Made by a program: the position numbers and the translations under genes
The notes under the pieces: generated by a model
Told to the model about the DNA's origin: nothing
Databases searched by the model: none
What the model saw: only the letters and a program-made list of their open reading frames with translations
From: Epichloe hybrida
Lineage: Eukaryota > Ascomycota > Sordariomycetes > Hypocreales > Clavicipitaceae
Length of the DNA: 64,000 nt
Assembly: GCA_019022495.1 (NCBI GenBank)
Contig: JAFEKR010000002.1
Coordinates: forward strand, 4,650,001 to 4,714,000
Direction of reading: 5' to 3'
Shown here: positions 23,490 through 37,600 of the stretch, piece by piece
Layout of the letters: each line of letters begins with the position of its first letter
Position numbering within the stretch: the first letter of the stretch is position 1

Positions 23490-25667
23490 CTAATTAGTAG
23501 TTAACCTCACAACCATAGATAAGCTAGGTATTACAAGAAAAGACATTTTTACAGACACCACTACTACTACGCCTTGTTATGCTATAATAGTTATTATAGT
23601 AAAAAGGCATAACTACATAAGTATACTAAAGGAAAAGACTAGAATCCTAGTTATAGGCTTATTAGGCTTCTAAGGAATTAATCTATTAACCCTTAGGCTT
23701 AGGGATATAACTTTATTATATCTATCTAGGATATTATTATTAATTATCAATTCTATTGTCCATTATAAGAAAACTAACTAAATAACCGAATCTATTGCCG
23801 CAAGGCATTTATTTCAAACCTAACATTAAATAACCTTAGCTAAGCTAGCTAACATATCTATAACTTCTCTATAAATATTCCCTTTATCTAATAGACCTTT
23901 AATCTATTTGTATAAGCATTTATAGCTTGTTTTTTGCCCCCTTTATTATTAGTACTATTCGCCCTATACTTATTAGCAAGAAAGAGAGATTACCTCCTTA
24001 CCTTCTTTTTATAAAAAATAGGAAGTAGTAATTCCTATTATTCCCTTATTACTTTTCCTATTATTTTCTAGTTACTTTTAGAACTTATATTACTTTCTTT
24101 ATCTCTATGTTAGGAACTAGCCTTATGGCTACTGCGTATAAGCGTTCAGAATGAGAATATTATTCTTACAGAAGGAAAGGAGAACTCTACTAGTGTTACA
24201 TAGCATCCGGATATATATCCCCTTGTGTGCGGTCCGTGCGTGGTCTGCGTAAAGCCCTAACCCCTTCGCCTAGAGTGCGCATACTTTCCGGAGCCTTTCC
24301 GGAGCCGGACTTGACCCGAGCTCACAGCTCGAGTCCATAACACTCTATTAATTTATTCTTATTACTACCTTTACTACTTCTACTGCTTTTTCTTCTGTTT
24401 TTCCTATTTTTATAATCTTCTAATTTTATTAGAGCAATAACGCTCCTAAAATACGAAAGAAGAACCTTATAATAGTAATAGGTAAACATAGGAGCTTAAT
24501 TAGTAGTAAAAATAATAAATTAGTAATATTCCTTTTATAGTTAAAGATAGCAAAGAAATCTAGACCTTTCATAAGAGCAAAGGCTACTAGTAATAGCAAG
24601 GCTCTAACTATTACCCCTAAAAGACCCTAAGAGCATAAATTACCCCTATGCCTTTAATAGCTTACTTATAACTTCTTATATAACTAGAAAGAATTTATTA
24701 AGCTAGATCTAGATACTACTACATAGCTCAAGCTTAATAACTAGATTATAAGATTTATTAACCTTAGTAAGTATTAAGGTTAGAGAGATAATAACCTATA
24801 GGAATTATTCTAAGAAGACTTTAAAGGCTAGTCTAAAGACACCTTTAAAAGGGCATCCAAGGATATCATCAGAGAATTACGTAATTCTTTACAAGATCAC
24901 GGCGTCCTTATTAGGCAAGGCCTAGGATATTTAATCCTAGTATTACTTAAGGAAGTGCTTTATTAAACCTTAATGCCCCTTTAGTTATAGGAAAGATTAC
25001 AAGAAAGACCACAATCTTCCAAACCCCTAGAACCTTAATATTAATAGCCCTAACAACCTACCCTAGAAATTAACCTTCCCTAACCCTAGAGATTACTTAA
25101 ACCCTTATAAGAACCCCTATAACAATCCCTATTATATTAATAGCTTTATCCGGATAATCATTATTAAGAATAACTAGTGGACTATTATTTATAATAAATT
25201 ATGCCTTTATAGTAATTCCCCTCTAAAGATTAGATTACAAAGAAAATCTTAGAGCTTACGAAGATATATAAGGATAGTAACTACTATAGTAGAAAGCTAT
25301 ATAACTTCTTAACGCTAAAGATTACGCTCTTTAAAAATAAGTGTAATAGAATTAACCTTCCTTAAACACATTATTAGAAGGCTTTCCCTATTATATTAAT
25401 AGGTAATACTAAGTAATACTACCTTAATTACCTCTTTAGGAATAACTATTCCTATAAAGAGATAATTACCTATATCTATTAACGCTTTAAGACGGAAAGC
25501 AACTAGTAATTCTATTACTACTAATAGAGTAGTATAACATTAAAGAACATAATTAAGAAAAACCCTAATAAAAGTAAGCTTAATTGCCTTAAGATTATGT
25601 TATTAACCCTTAAGAAGATCTATAAAGGCCTATACCTTACTAAGATAGTAAATACTAAACTCTATAT
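23490..25667 (+). pseudogene. C1-outer leader and gag (RIP-damaged)
   Basis: Leader and gag region collinear with 25919-27848 of C1-inner, but with an extra unmutated-looking segment at about 24110-24345 that is absent from C1-inner. Gag-like coding is seen from about 24560 on, broken by many TAA/TAG. The gag frame is cut at 25667 by the C1-inner insertion and resumes at 32412 after the duplicated CTATA. Confidence 0.65.
24110..24345. other. Extra unmutated segment in C1-outer leader (about 235 bp)
   Basis: C1-inner reads straight from TTATCTTTAT to TGATTTATTC (near 26529-26541). In C1-outer the matching points (about 24105 and 24347) are separated by roughly 240 bases rich in CpG, CA and TG, including GCGGTCCGTGCGTGGTCTGCG. 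Its left end reads TAGGAACTAGCCTTATGG and its right end CGAGTCCATAACACTC. This looks like a small insertion or element remnant. No coding signal, clear TIRs or TSD were resolved. Confidence 0.6.
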
Positions 25668-25918
25668 GTTGATTCCTTCGGATCTTCATCGGTTCAATCG
25701 TGGCCAAAGACTAGACCAATTGTGGGTCCGGCGCGATACACGCGATATGATTGGCTGCATTAATTCGCCACCCCCTTTTGTGCCCTATATACGGATTTCG
25801 CCCACTTTTCTAGCATCTAGACTTTCCCTCTCTTCTCTCTCTTTCCTAGCTAACTAACTATTATTGACTTTAATCATATAGGATTTATTACCTACGCAGG
25901 ACCTTGGTGCAACTAACA
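25668..25918 (+). repeat. C1-inner 5' LTR (251 bp)
   Basis: Starts TGTTGATTCC and ends CAACTAACA. It is shorter than the outer copy by a few bases in the CTAGCTAG stretch. It is followed by CTAATTAGTGGTTAACTTC, the likely primer-binding region. Confidence 0.9.
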
Positions 25919-26699
25919 CTAATTAGTGGTTAACTTCACAACCATAGATAAGCTAGGTATTATAAGAAAAGATATTTCTACAAACACTACCACTACTACC
26001 CCTTATTATGCTATAATAGTCATTATGGTAGAGAGGCATAACTACATAAGTGTGCTAAAGGAAAAGACTAGAATCCTAGTTATAGGCTTGTTAGGCTTCT
26101 AAGGAATTAATCTATTAACCCTTAGGCTTAGGGATATAACTTTATTATATCTATCTAGGATATTATTATTAATTATTAATTTTATTATCTATTATAAGAA
26201 AACTAACTAAACAACCGAATCTATTGCCGTAAGGCATTTATTTCAAACCTAATATTAAATAACCTTAGCTAAGCTAGCTAACACATCTATAACTTCTCTA
26301 TAAATATTCCCTTTATCTAATAGACCTCTAATCTATTTATACAAGTATCTATAGCTTATTTTTTGCCCCCTTTACTCTTAGTGCTATTCGCCCTGTGCTT
26401 ATTAGCAAGAGAGAGAGATTATCTCCTTCCCTCCTTTTTATAAAAAACAGGAAGTAGTAATTTCTATTATTCCCTTATTACTTTCCTTATTATTTTCTAG
26501 TTACTTTTAGAACTTCTATTACTTTCTTTATCTTTATTGATTTATTCTTGTTACTGCTTTTGCTACTTCTGCTGCTTTTTCTTCTATTTTTCCTATTTTT
26601 ATAATCTTCTAATTTTATTAGAGCGATAACGCTCCTAAAATGCGAAAGAAAAACCTTATAATAGCAACAGGTAAATATAGGAGCTTAATTAGTAGTAAA

Positions 26700-29600
26700 A
26701 ATAATAAATTAGTAGCGTTCCTTTTATAGTTAAAGATAGTAAAGGAATCTAGACCTTTTATAAGAGCAAAGGCTACTAGTAATAGCAAGGCTCTAACTAT
26801 TACCCCTGAAAGACCCTAAGAGCATAAGTTACCCTTATGCCTTTAATAGCTTACTTATAACTTCTCTAGTAATTAGAAAGAATCCGTTAAGCTAGATCTA
26901 GAGACTACTATATAGCTTAAGCTTAATAACTAGATTATAAGATTTATTAACCTTAGTGAGCATTAAGGTTAGAGAGATAATAACCTATAGGAATTATTCT
27001 AAGAAGACTTTAAAGGCTAGTCTAAAGATACCTTTAAAAGGGCATCTAAGGATATTATTAGAGAATTACGTAATTCTTTATAAGATTATAGCATCCTTAT
27101 TAGGCAAGGCCTAGGATATTTAATCCTAGCATTGCTTAAGGAAGTGCTTTATTAAACCTTAATGCCCCTTTAGTCATAGGAAAGATTATAAGAAAGACTA
27201 CAATCTTCTAAACCCCTAGAACCTTAATATTAATAGCCCTAATAACCTACCCTAGAAATTAACCTTCCCTAACCCTAGAGATTGCTTAAACCCTTATAAG
27301 AACCCCCGTGATAATCTCTGTTATATTAACAGCTCTATCCGGACAATTATTATTAAGAATAACTAGTAAACTATTATTTATAACAAATTATGCCTTTATA
27401 GTAATTCCCCTCTAAAGATTAGATTATAAAGAAAATCTTAGAGCTTATAAAGATATATAAGGATAGTAACCACTATAGTGGAAAGCTATATAACTTCTTA
27501 ATGCTAAAGATTACGCTCTTTAAAAACAAGTGTAATAGAATTAACCTTCCTTAAATGCATTATTAAAAGGCTTTCCCTATTATATTAATAGGTAATGCTA
27601 AGCAATACTACCTTAATTACCTCTTTAGGAATAACTATTCCTATAAAGAGATAATTACTTGTATTTATTAACGCTTTAAGATAAAAAGTAACTAGTAATT
27701 CTATTGCTACTAATAGAGTAGTATAATATTAAAGAATATAATTAAGAAAAACCCTAATAAAAGCAAGCTTAATTACCTTAAGATTACGTTATTAACCCTT
27801 AAGAAAATCTATAGAGGACTATACCTTGCTAAAATAGTAGATACTAAGCTCTACAAGCAGGCCTTGAATGCTATAGCTAGTGTGCCTGAATGTTAGATAG
27901 TGGAATATATGCACTCTATAGGCTTTGAAAGTCTTGCTAGAGACCTTTGTAAGGCAATTACTATTGTGGAATTAAATAAGAGGCCCTCCTAATACTTTTA
28001 GTACTAATAAGGAGACTCTCTAGAGGCTATATTTACTGATTATTAGTACAGACAATAATCCTATGGCGGAGGAAGCTATTATAGGCAAAGCCCTAGGCTA
28101 AGCACTAAGCGTTGCTTTATATATAGCAAGAGCAGCTACTAGTTCTTTAATTACTTTGCTAAAGAATATTAAAAGGAGAAAGACCACTAGTAGGCTAGTA
28201 AAATATATTATACACCCCCTTTAAAGAAGAGATTCTAGGTATTTCTTGCCTCCTATGAAGGGCAAAATAATAACAAGCCTAATAAAGGCTTAGGTTAGAA
28301 TTAGGAATTATATCTTTTAGCCTACATAGAAGCCGAAGATAATAATAACAATGTGGAGGAGCTACTATTAATAGCATACCTAAGCATTACATAATTCTTC
28401 TACTCCGGATTATAGACTAACCATAACGCCACTAACATTAATATCCTCGTGACCCTTAATAATCAAGCTTTCTAACACATATTCCTTAGGCAGGAGCTCT
28501 ATAAGCTATAAGAGTGTAATAAAGGCTTAATTTACTATATCTTTAAAGAACGCTATTCCAAAGAGGTCTTTAGAGGGATTATACCTAATACTAGCGCTGT
28601 AGGAAAGTTAACTATAGGAGAGGCATAGGTAAAGGCTTTACTAAGATTAATACCTTTATTAAAGGTAACCCCCTATAAACCCTAAATTATTATATTTAGC
28701 GCTGGATTAGTAGTTACGAGAGGAATCCTTTATATGCCTATGGAACTTAGAGAGCTTGAATTTTATATTCTAAATATAGCCACCCTATTTCTCTTCTTAA
28801 TTACTAATATGGATGAGATGCATGTTAAGATTGATAACCTTGCTAATATACTTATCTAAGGCAATAAGACTGTACCTATTGTGCGATAATAAGAATACCC
28901 TTAGTAGTTACTAGAAGCGAGAGAGATGGTTGCCTTCTACCTTTTAGAAGGAGATATCTATTAATTATATTATTAACTTGGTTACCCTTCTATTTAATAG
29001 CTTATAAAGATTCTTCACTAAGCTAGCTATGAAGTTAAACGCTAGGTAATTAAGGAATTAACTAAAGTTTGCTACTATTACTAAATACATAGAAAGGCCC
29101 CTAGTTGATTTAAGTTTATAATTAAAGATAACTATGAATTTAACTATAAGATTATTGTTAATATTATGTAAATCGATGGCTAACTAGTGCTTCACATTAT
29201 TGATTTAGTAAAATTGTTCTAGGTAGCCTAATTCCTTAATTTAAAGAAGTAAAAGGCTTGAGATATCTAGGATATAATCCGCGAATGTTAGATTAATACT
29301 TATCTTAGACCTTCAGAATAGATTATATATAACGCTAGTAATAACTTTACTTCCGCTAAGTTTAAGCACTATGCTTAACTAATATTAATTAAGACTAATA
29401 AGATACTAATTAAAGCCTATAATAGCATTAGAAAGGTTAAGAGATATTATAGACCTCTACGCTAAGCCTATGACATTATTACAGACTTAATTAGAATAGA
29501 ACTCACGCTAGAATAACGTCTTTAAATAGCTATTAAAGTAATTAATAACTTTACAAGCCTAAATAGTATTATCCTAACCCTACTAGTCTTTGGAGGCTAC

Positions 29601-32060
29601 CTATAGATAATAGATAAGTTACCACTAAGTATCTCTATTATTTAATATGCTAAAGTAATTCGCAAAGCCACTAATAAAGTCCGCTACTATCTAGCTTTAT
29701 GGCAGGTCTATAATGCCCTTAAAGCCTAGAATAGCCCTAATATAGTGCCTATATATTAGCTACCCCTATAGGCTAATATATATATATAGAGAGAGAAGGG
29801 TAGCTAGTATAGCCCTTATAAGCTACTTGCTACTAATAGAGAAACCTGTACTATTAATATACCTTGTGGCCTAGTGAAGTTTTGCTCTATAGTAGTAAAG
29901 CCTTATTATAAAGACTTATATACTATAGAGAGGCTAGAGTAGTAGGAGATAAAGCCCTATAATCTACTAGAGTAATAGCTAAGTGACGCAGAGGAAGGAG
30001 AAGCTATATAACTAACTACTACTAATAAAAGAAATCCTCTAATAGAAGAAGGCAAAGAGCTATAGGCACTAGCTAAGAGAAAGCAAGGGAGACTAAGAAA
30101 GGCCCTTATAGTGTAATTTATAAGTACAGGAGAGTCTAATAAAGAGGCTTATAAAGCCTAGAAGGCCCTAAAGGGAAGCTATTAAGTTAAAGACTTACTA
30201 CCTTGCCTTAAAGGAATAAAAGTAAGGAAAAGAAAACCTTATAGCCCTAAGAAAAACATTAGCTTAATTTAGCTCTATATACTTATAAATAAAGATTAGG
30301 AGGAGGCCTTTATTTAAGAGATTATAACCAGAGGGATACTAAGCATAGCATTTCTTATAGCAAAGGAAGAGGCTAATTAGAACCTTGCTCTTTAACTTCA
30401 CTAAGAAGGGAAGATCATAACCCTAGGAAAACCCTTTAAGCAATCCAATCAAGCTAAGATTAACGCTCTATAAGCTTATAATGTATTTAAATTCGTTAAG
30501 TATAACCTAGCGAAGCACAGAGGTTATAGAATCTTTAATTCTTGTATAGTTAGAGAGATTAAAGGCAAAGGGATAGACTTGCTATACAAGAAATCCCGCC
30601 TTATTATATAAGGCTATAATAATAAAGGAAAGGAATTTATCCTAACGTAATTGCCAATAATATAACAAGCAAGCTAACGTCTTATTATAGCTATTGCTCC
30701 GTTATTAAAAAGAAAAGGTATTTACCTTTAGATTTACGATATTATATAAGCCTACACTTAATTGCACATAATGCTAATGAGGCTGATTATTGTAAGACTG
30801 CTAAAGTAAATTACATATCTCTTTCTAGAAGGGACTGTAATCGAATTAATCAGACCTCTTTACGGGATTGCAAAGGCTAGAACCTACTAGTAGGTAATAT
30901 ACTTCTATTACCATAGGGATAACCTTAATATAATAACTTTAACCTATAATCCCTGCTTGTTAATTATAGCTCTGAATAATAAGAACCTCTTTAGTATTAT
31001 TAGAATGCAAACTAATGATATATTAGGCCTAAGTAATAATAACTTCTTTTAAAAAGAAGAGAAAGAGCTCTAGAAGGCTAATTTTATAGCTAAAGAAAAG
31101 TAATAATTAATTACTAAGAATCCCCTTATCTTTAACAAGTGTATCTTAACCTAAAACACTAATAATTTATTAATCTTAACCTAGAAGGGCTAGAGTTAGA
31201 AGATTAAGGAAGTTAATCCTTAATCCCTAATAGTAAAGCAAGACTACATAAAACAATAAGCCTAAGGAAGCTATATCATAACTATATGTTAACTAGAAGC
31301 TTCCTATAACCTATTAATTACAGCTTAACACTAAGAACCCTCTAAGGAAGATATTACATGCCTTAATAAACGCCTTAAGTGGTAGATTAAGAATTAATAA
31401 CGTGGACTGCGATATATCCCTTTAGTTCTTAAAGAGGCGAAGCTCTTTGTGTTCGTAAATAGATCGCTTGCTAACAATAAGGATTTAAGCTTACAGATTA
31501 GATACGTGATTATGATTAGTAACGAGATAATACAAGATAACAATACCTTTATTATAAAAGGTAATATTATTACGTATAGCTTAATAAAGAGTAAGAGAGT
31601 TACTTATAGTGCGCTTACCTCCAAGTTATATAGCATAGTTTAAGGCGTAGATATTGCTTACGCAATTTCCACGACTCTATATTAGATTATAGATTAATTA
31701 AAGATGCCTTGAATTCCTACAATTCTCTATACTAATTCTTTTTTATTATATAAATGTCTTGTAAAGCTAGGAACTATAAAGGAGAAGAGACTAATGATTA
31801 ATATTATAGCCCTTCGTTAATTGTACGAAAGGCATAAGATCTATAAAGTCAGATAGATTAATAGCAATAATAATCCAGTGGATGCGATAACAAAAGCATT
31901 GCTAAATTCATTACTTTCCTCTTTAATTAATTCAAACAAATTAATAATTTATGTTAAAGGATAGGTAAAGAGACCTATGATATTAAGGGATAGGAGCTTA
32001 GGCAAGGACTAACGGATTAATTCAATTAACTAATGCTACGATAGCTAATCAGAGCAGTGG
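26700..32060 (+). pseudogene. C1-inner gag-pol relic (gag, PR, IN, RT, RNase H)
   Basis: RIP-broken copia polyprotein. Gag lies at about 26700-28100. The knuckle near 28112-28175 reads C-F-I-Y-S-K-S-S-Y where C1 relatives would have Cys, followed by F-A-K-E. Protease is near 28560-28720, with N-T-S at the D-T-G catalytic position. GAG-pre-integrase and integrase are at about 28900-29560, and the G/S-P-Y-K-L-L linker near 29812-29832. RT spans about 30430-31150. RNase H lies at 31430-31950: 31449-31643 is still open and carries L-A-N-N-K-D and K-R-V-T, but F-V-N replaces the expected F-V-D. It ends with N-N-P-V-D-A-I-T-K-A near 31872-31900, the usual copia C-terminus. Confidence 0.88.
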
Positions 32061-32159
32061 ATTCCTATTAAGGGATCCACTAGTATACACTTTTCTTTAA
32101 TCTGATTTTTATTACGTTTTTAAGCTCTTTAGCTATAAAGGAAAAAGAGAGACTGCTAG

Positions 32160-32411
32160 TGTTAATTCCTTCGGATCTTTATTAGTTTAATCGTGGCTAA
32201 AGACTAGACTAATTGTGGGTCCGGCGCGATGCACGCAATATGATTGGCTGCATCAATTCGCCACCCCCTTTTGTGCCCTACATACAGATTTCGCCCACTT
32301 TTCTAGCATCTAGACTTTCCCTCTCTTCTCTCTCTTTCCTAGCTAACTAACTATCATCGACTTCAATCATACGGGATTTATTACCTGCGCAGGACCTTGG
32401 TGCAACCAACA
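32160..32411 (+). repeat. C1-inner 3' LTR (252 bp)
   Basis: Starts TGTTAATTCC and ends GCAACCAACA. The outer (right) end keeps CCTGCGCAGGACCTTGG unmutated, while the corresponding inner end of the 5' LTR is partly changed. Followed by the TSD CTATA. Confidence 0.9.
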
Positions 32412-32416
32412 CTATA

Positions 32417-34371
32417 AGCAGGCCTTAAATGCTATAGCTAGTGTGCCCAAATGCTAGATAGTGAAATATATACACTCTATAAGCTTTAAAAGTCTTGCTA
32501 GAGACCTCCATAAGGTAATTACTATTATAGAATTAAATAAGAAGTCCTTCTAATACCTTTAGTACTAATAAGGAGACCCTCCAGAGGCTATGTTTACTAA
32601 TTATTAGTACAAATAGTGATTATCCCCCCGTGGCAGAGGAAGTTATTACAGATAAAGCCCTAGGCTAAGCACTAAGCGCTACTTTATATGTAGTAAGAGC
32701 AGCTACTAGTCCTCTAATCACTTTACTAAAGAATATTAAAAGGAAAAGGACTACTAGTAAGCTAGTAAAATATATTATACACCCCCTTTAGAGAAGAGAT
32801 TCTAGGCATTCCTTACCTCCTATAAAGGGCAGGATAATAATAAGCCTAATAAAGGCTTAGGTTAGAATTAGGAATTACATCTTTTAGCCTACATAGAAGC
32901 CAAAGATAATAATAATAATATAGAGAAGCTACTATTAATAGCACACCTAAGTATCACATAATTCTTTTACTTTAGATTACAAACTAACCATAACGCTACT
33001 AATATTAATATCCTTATAACCCTTAATAATTAAGCTTTCTAACATATATTCCTTAGGTAAGAGCTCTACAAGCCATAAGAGTGTAATAAAGGCTTAATTT
33101 ACTATATCTCTAAAGAACGCTATTCTAAAGAGGTCTTTAGAGGGATTATACCTAACACTAGTGCTATAGGAAAGTTAACTATAAGAGAGGTATAAGTAAA
33201 GGCTTTATTAAAGGTAACCCCTTATAAACCCTAAATTATTATATTTAGCGCTAGATTAGCAGTTATAAGAGGAATCCTTTATATACCCACAGAACTTAGA
33301 GAGCTTAAATTCTATATCCTTAACATAGCTACCCCCTTCCTCTTCTTAATTACTAATATAGATAAGATATAAGTTAAGATTAATAACCTCGCTAACGTAC
33401 TTATCTAAGGCAATAAGACTATACCTATTATGCAACAATAAGGACACCCTTAGTAGTTACTAGAAGCAAGAGAGATAGTTACCTTCTACCTTTCAGAAGG
33501 AGATATCTATTAATTACATTATTAACTTAGTCACCCTTCTATTTAATAGCTCACAAAGATCCTTCACTAAGCTAGTCACAAAGTTAAACACTAGGCAATT
33601 AAGGAATTAACCAAAGTCTACTACTATTACTAGATATATAGAAAGGCCCCTAGTTAATTCAAGTTCATAATCAAAGATAACCACGAATTTAACTACAAGA
33701 TCATCGTTAATATCATGTAAATCAATAGCTAACTAGTGCTTTACATTATTAATTTAGTAATATTGTTCTAGGTAGCCTAATTCCTTAATCTAAGGAAGTA
33801 AAAGGCTTAAGATATCTAGGACACTATCCGTAAATATTAGATTAACACTTATCTCAGACCTCTAGAATAGATTATACACAACGCTAGCAATAACTTTGCT
33901 TCCGCTAAGTTTAAACACTATACTTAACTAATATTAATTAAAACCAATAAGATACTAATTAAAGCCTATAATAGCATTAGAAAGGTCAAGAGATATTACA
34001 GACCTTTACGCCAAGCTTATAATATTATTACAGACTTAATTAGGATAGAACTTACGCTAAAGCAATGTCTTTAAATAGCTATTAAAGCGATTAATAACTT
34101 TACAGGCCTAAATAGTATTATCCTAACCTTACTAGTCTTTAGAGGCTACCTATAAATAATAGATAAGTTACTACTAAGTGTCTCTATTATTTAATATGCT
34201 AAAGTAATTTATAAAGCTACTAATAAAGTCCGCTACTATCTAGCTTTATAGTAGCTTTATAACGCCCTTAGAGCCTAGAATAGTCCTAATATAGCGCCTA
34301 TATATTAGTTACCTCTATAAGCTAATATACACATATAGAGAGAGAAAGGTAGCTAGTATAGCCTATATAAG
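32417..34371 (+). pseudogene. C1-outer gag-pol, middle piece (knuckle, protease, integrase)
   Basis: Resumes the outer copy after the C1-inner insertion and is collinear with 27850-29825. The zinc knuckle is near 32674-32740, the protease near 33130-33290 (again N-T-S at the catalytic triplet) and the integrase near 33640-34130. A deletion of about 18 bp relative to C1-inner is seen near 33207. It is interrupted by G2 after ATAAG at 34367-34371. Confidence 0.82.
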
Positions 34372-34638
34372 TGTTAGGGGCACGGAGGCCAGGGAGTCAC
34401 GGATAGGACGGTCACATAATGGAGCCCTCGGATAAGCCCTGGATCGCACAGATGACTAAGTAGCTGCTAGGTAGCTACGTGTATGTAGTAGGGTATTTAG
34501 ATAAGGACCGCCTACAAGAGTTATAGGAGGTTAGAGTTTAAGACCTTTATATACCCACCCCTAAGTAGTAGCTCTCTAGCTATAATTAAGAGTCTTAGCC
34601 TTTACTTTATTTATATCTCTCCTACTATAGTTATAATA
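34372..34638 (+). repeat. G2 5' LTR (267 bp)
   Basis: Starts TGTTAGGGGCACGGAGG and ends AGTTATAATA. The first 100 bases or so keep many CA/TG and CG sites; the last 100 are heavily changed. It is followed by AGTTAAACTC, the likely primer-binding region. Confidence 0.92.
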
Positions 34639-34689
34639 AGTTAAACTCTTAAACCCTTTTAGGAAAATAGACTATTAGCTAGATTTAAA

Positions 34690-37600
34690 TATAAAGGAGC
34701 TATAGGATATTTACTTAGAATACACCTACACTACCTAGTAAGGAAGCCCTAAACCTATAGCGCCTAAGTAGTAACCTAAACACTTTAACTATAAAACATA
34801 ATAAGGCATAGTAAATACTACCTAACTAACATAGCAACCCTAGATCTAGAAATAATGATAATTTAGACTAGCTATAGAGGTAACATAAGGTTGTATAAGC
34901 CTAGCTACATAATGCTTACTTAAGATAAGAGATCTTAGAAATAGAAGCGTAGCTTAAAGAAATAGAAGCGGACCTATAATTAGCTAGATTAGGTAAAAGA
35001 CCTATAATTACCCCTTAGACAGATGCACTAATAAATCCTATATTCCTAGGTTTCCTACCTAATAGTAAGTTTATAATAAGCGTATACCTACAAAGCTTTA
35101 TTAAGACGTAGTATAAGGTGCCTATGTATAAGGGAGACACTTATAAGAATTTATAGGCATATTTATAGGATTTAAATATACTATTCTAGCTAGACCTAAG
35201 AACCTTCTAGGATAATAGAATAAAGGTAGCATATGCTAGTAGCTACCTAGCTAATAACGCAAAGCAATAATAAATACATTACGTAATAGTGAATAGGACA
35301 GTTAACTATGTAGCCTATACCTAGGATGGATTTATGTCTTAGCTAAACACTAGCGTAATAGATAAAGATATAAGGTGCTTAGAAGCTACTAGGACGCTAC
35401 TAAACCTTAGGTAGAAGCATAATTAATCTTTCTAATCTTTCCTAAGACTTTAGATAAAGGTAAAAGCCGAATTACCTAACTAGATCCCCTTATGTCTAAG
35501 GATAGTAATATTCCTAAATAGCTTAAATAACGCTATAAGGTAGCATATAGTTAGCCAAGAGTTCCCTATGTCTTAGAGCTACCTATAGGGTTAAGGTAAA
35601 AAAGCTAAAGTTATAACAATATCTATAACAAAGAATCGTAATAGAAGCCATAATAAAGAAGGCAGGAATAATAAAAAATAACGCTCTAGCTCCCCTATAG
35701 ATAATTCGTAGTAAGGTTCCTAATAATAAGGCATAGGCTAGAAGCCATTTAAGTGCTATAAATACGGTAGCCCTAGATATAGTTCTAATAAATATAAAGC
35801 AGTAGACTGCTTAATTTATAAGAGTAATAAGTATACTACTAAGAAGCATAGAGATAGTAGTAATAAATCTTTAGACCTAAACAAAATTCTAATTAATTTA
35901 GCATAGGCCTAGGATAATAGTCTTACTACAGAGAAACCTATAGATAAGAGAATAAGGATACAAGTATCCCTATAGTAAGATAACCACTAGTTAGCAGTGC
36001 TAGCGCTATTTAATATAGGAGCAGAATATTTAATAATTTACCCTAAGCTACTATTAAAATAGGACTAGAAGAACGTAGTAAAAGCAAAGGTAACACTAGA
36101 AAGCGTAAGCAGGAATAAGATCCTATACTAAGGAATTTTATATAAACTAGTTAAGGTAAAGGATAGCATAGGCTATATAAAGGTCTGCTAAGTTAGCTAC
36201 TATATTACTAATACTAGAGAAGGAATGCTCCTAGGAATAGACTAGACCCTAGAGTATAAACCTATAGTAATAGATTAGAAGCAGGGTTTTTAGAGGTTCC
36301 TAATAACTAAAGAACATATCGCATTCACTTTAGGTAAGCGATAACTACGTAAGGTAGTGAAGTAGTCTTCTATTACGCTATTACTAGTATTACTAAAAGT
36401 TAGAATAGTTAAACCTAAAGCAAAAGAGGGGGATACTAATAAAGTTTAGTTAATAGACAACACACTAAGTAATAACCTAACTTATAATATAGTTATAGTA
36501 ATAGTAGAAGGTAATATCTAGCCCTTAAAGAAAAAGAAACTTAGAAGCGTGATAGCGCTCTAGGCAGTATTTCGCAAGGAGCTAGTAGCGTCCATATAAG
36601 AAATAGATAGTAACGCACCCTAATAGCAGATCCTAGAGAAGTACGTGGAATTTACAGACGTGTTCTTAAAAGATCTAGCTAGTAAGCTTCTGGAACTTAG
36701 GGGCTATACTTATATAATTAAATTAAAAGAAGGGAAATAGCTACTATAGGGACCTATATATAACCTAGTGGAAAAAGAGCTAGAGGTGCTTAGGGAGTAC
36801 CTTGCGAGTGCGTAGGAAAAAGGATGGATTAGAAGATTAATAAGCCTAGCTAAAGCCCTGATTTTGTTTGTCCTAAAAAAATCAGGGAAATTGAGGCTTT
36901 ATATGGATTACAGGGGTCTTAACAAGATTACTATTAAGAATAAGGCCCCCTTACTATTAATCTCTGAAATTCTTAATTAACTAGTAGGCGCAAAAGTCTT
37001 CATGTCTTTGGATCTTTAAGAGGCATACTACTAGCTACGTATCCGCAAGGGCGATAAGTAAAAGACAGCGTTCTAATGCTACTATAGGCATTTTAAGTAC
37101 CTTATTATGCCATTTGGATTAGTGAACGCGCTAGCCACTTTTTAGGAATATATTAATAACGCGCTTGAGGGACTTGTGGACAAATTCTGCATTATTTACC
37201 TTAATAACATCCTAATATATAGCAGCGACCCTGTAAGACACACGGAGCATGTTAAAAGGGTGCTAGAGTGACTTCAGGATGCGAATCTTTACGTTAACCT
37301 TAAGAAGTGCTAATTTTTAGTATTACAGGTGAAATTCCTAGGGTTTATTATATCTAAAAAAGGCATTAAGATAGAACTATTAAGGGTTAAAGCTATTATA
37401 ACCTAGCTAATACCCTGTAGTGTGTTTAATATTTAATTATTCCTTAGGTTTATAGGGTTTTACTAATGCTTTATAAAATAGTATAGTAGGGTAGTAGTCC
37501 TACTAATAAACTATCTAAAGGGTGTTTAACTAGCGGAGTTTAAGCTAGAGCCTAGTAAACTTACGGTATTTAGAGAACTCTAAAAGAAGTTTTAGGAGGC

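Larger units (their letters stand above)
25668..32411 (+). mobile_element. Ty1/copia family C1, inner complete copy (6,744 bp)
   Basis: LTRs at 25668-25918 and 32160-32411 are flanked by the 5-bp TSD CTATA (25663-25667 and 32412-32416). It lies within the gag of another C1 copy in the same orientation. The internal order is leader, gag, CCHC knuckle, protease, integrase, RT and RNase H. A purine-rich tract (AAAGGAAAAAGAGAGA, about 32138-32153) just before the 3' LTR fits the polypurine tract. Structure is complete but the coding region is RIP-broken. Confidence 0.93.
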
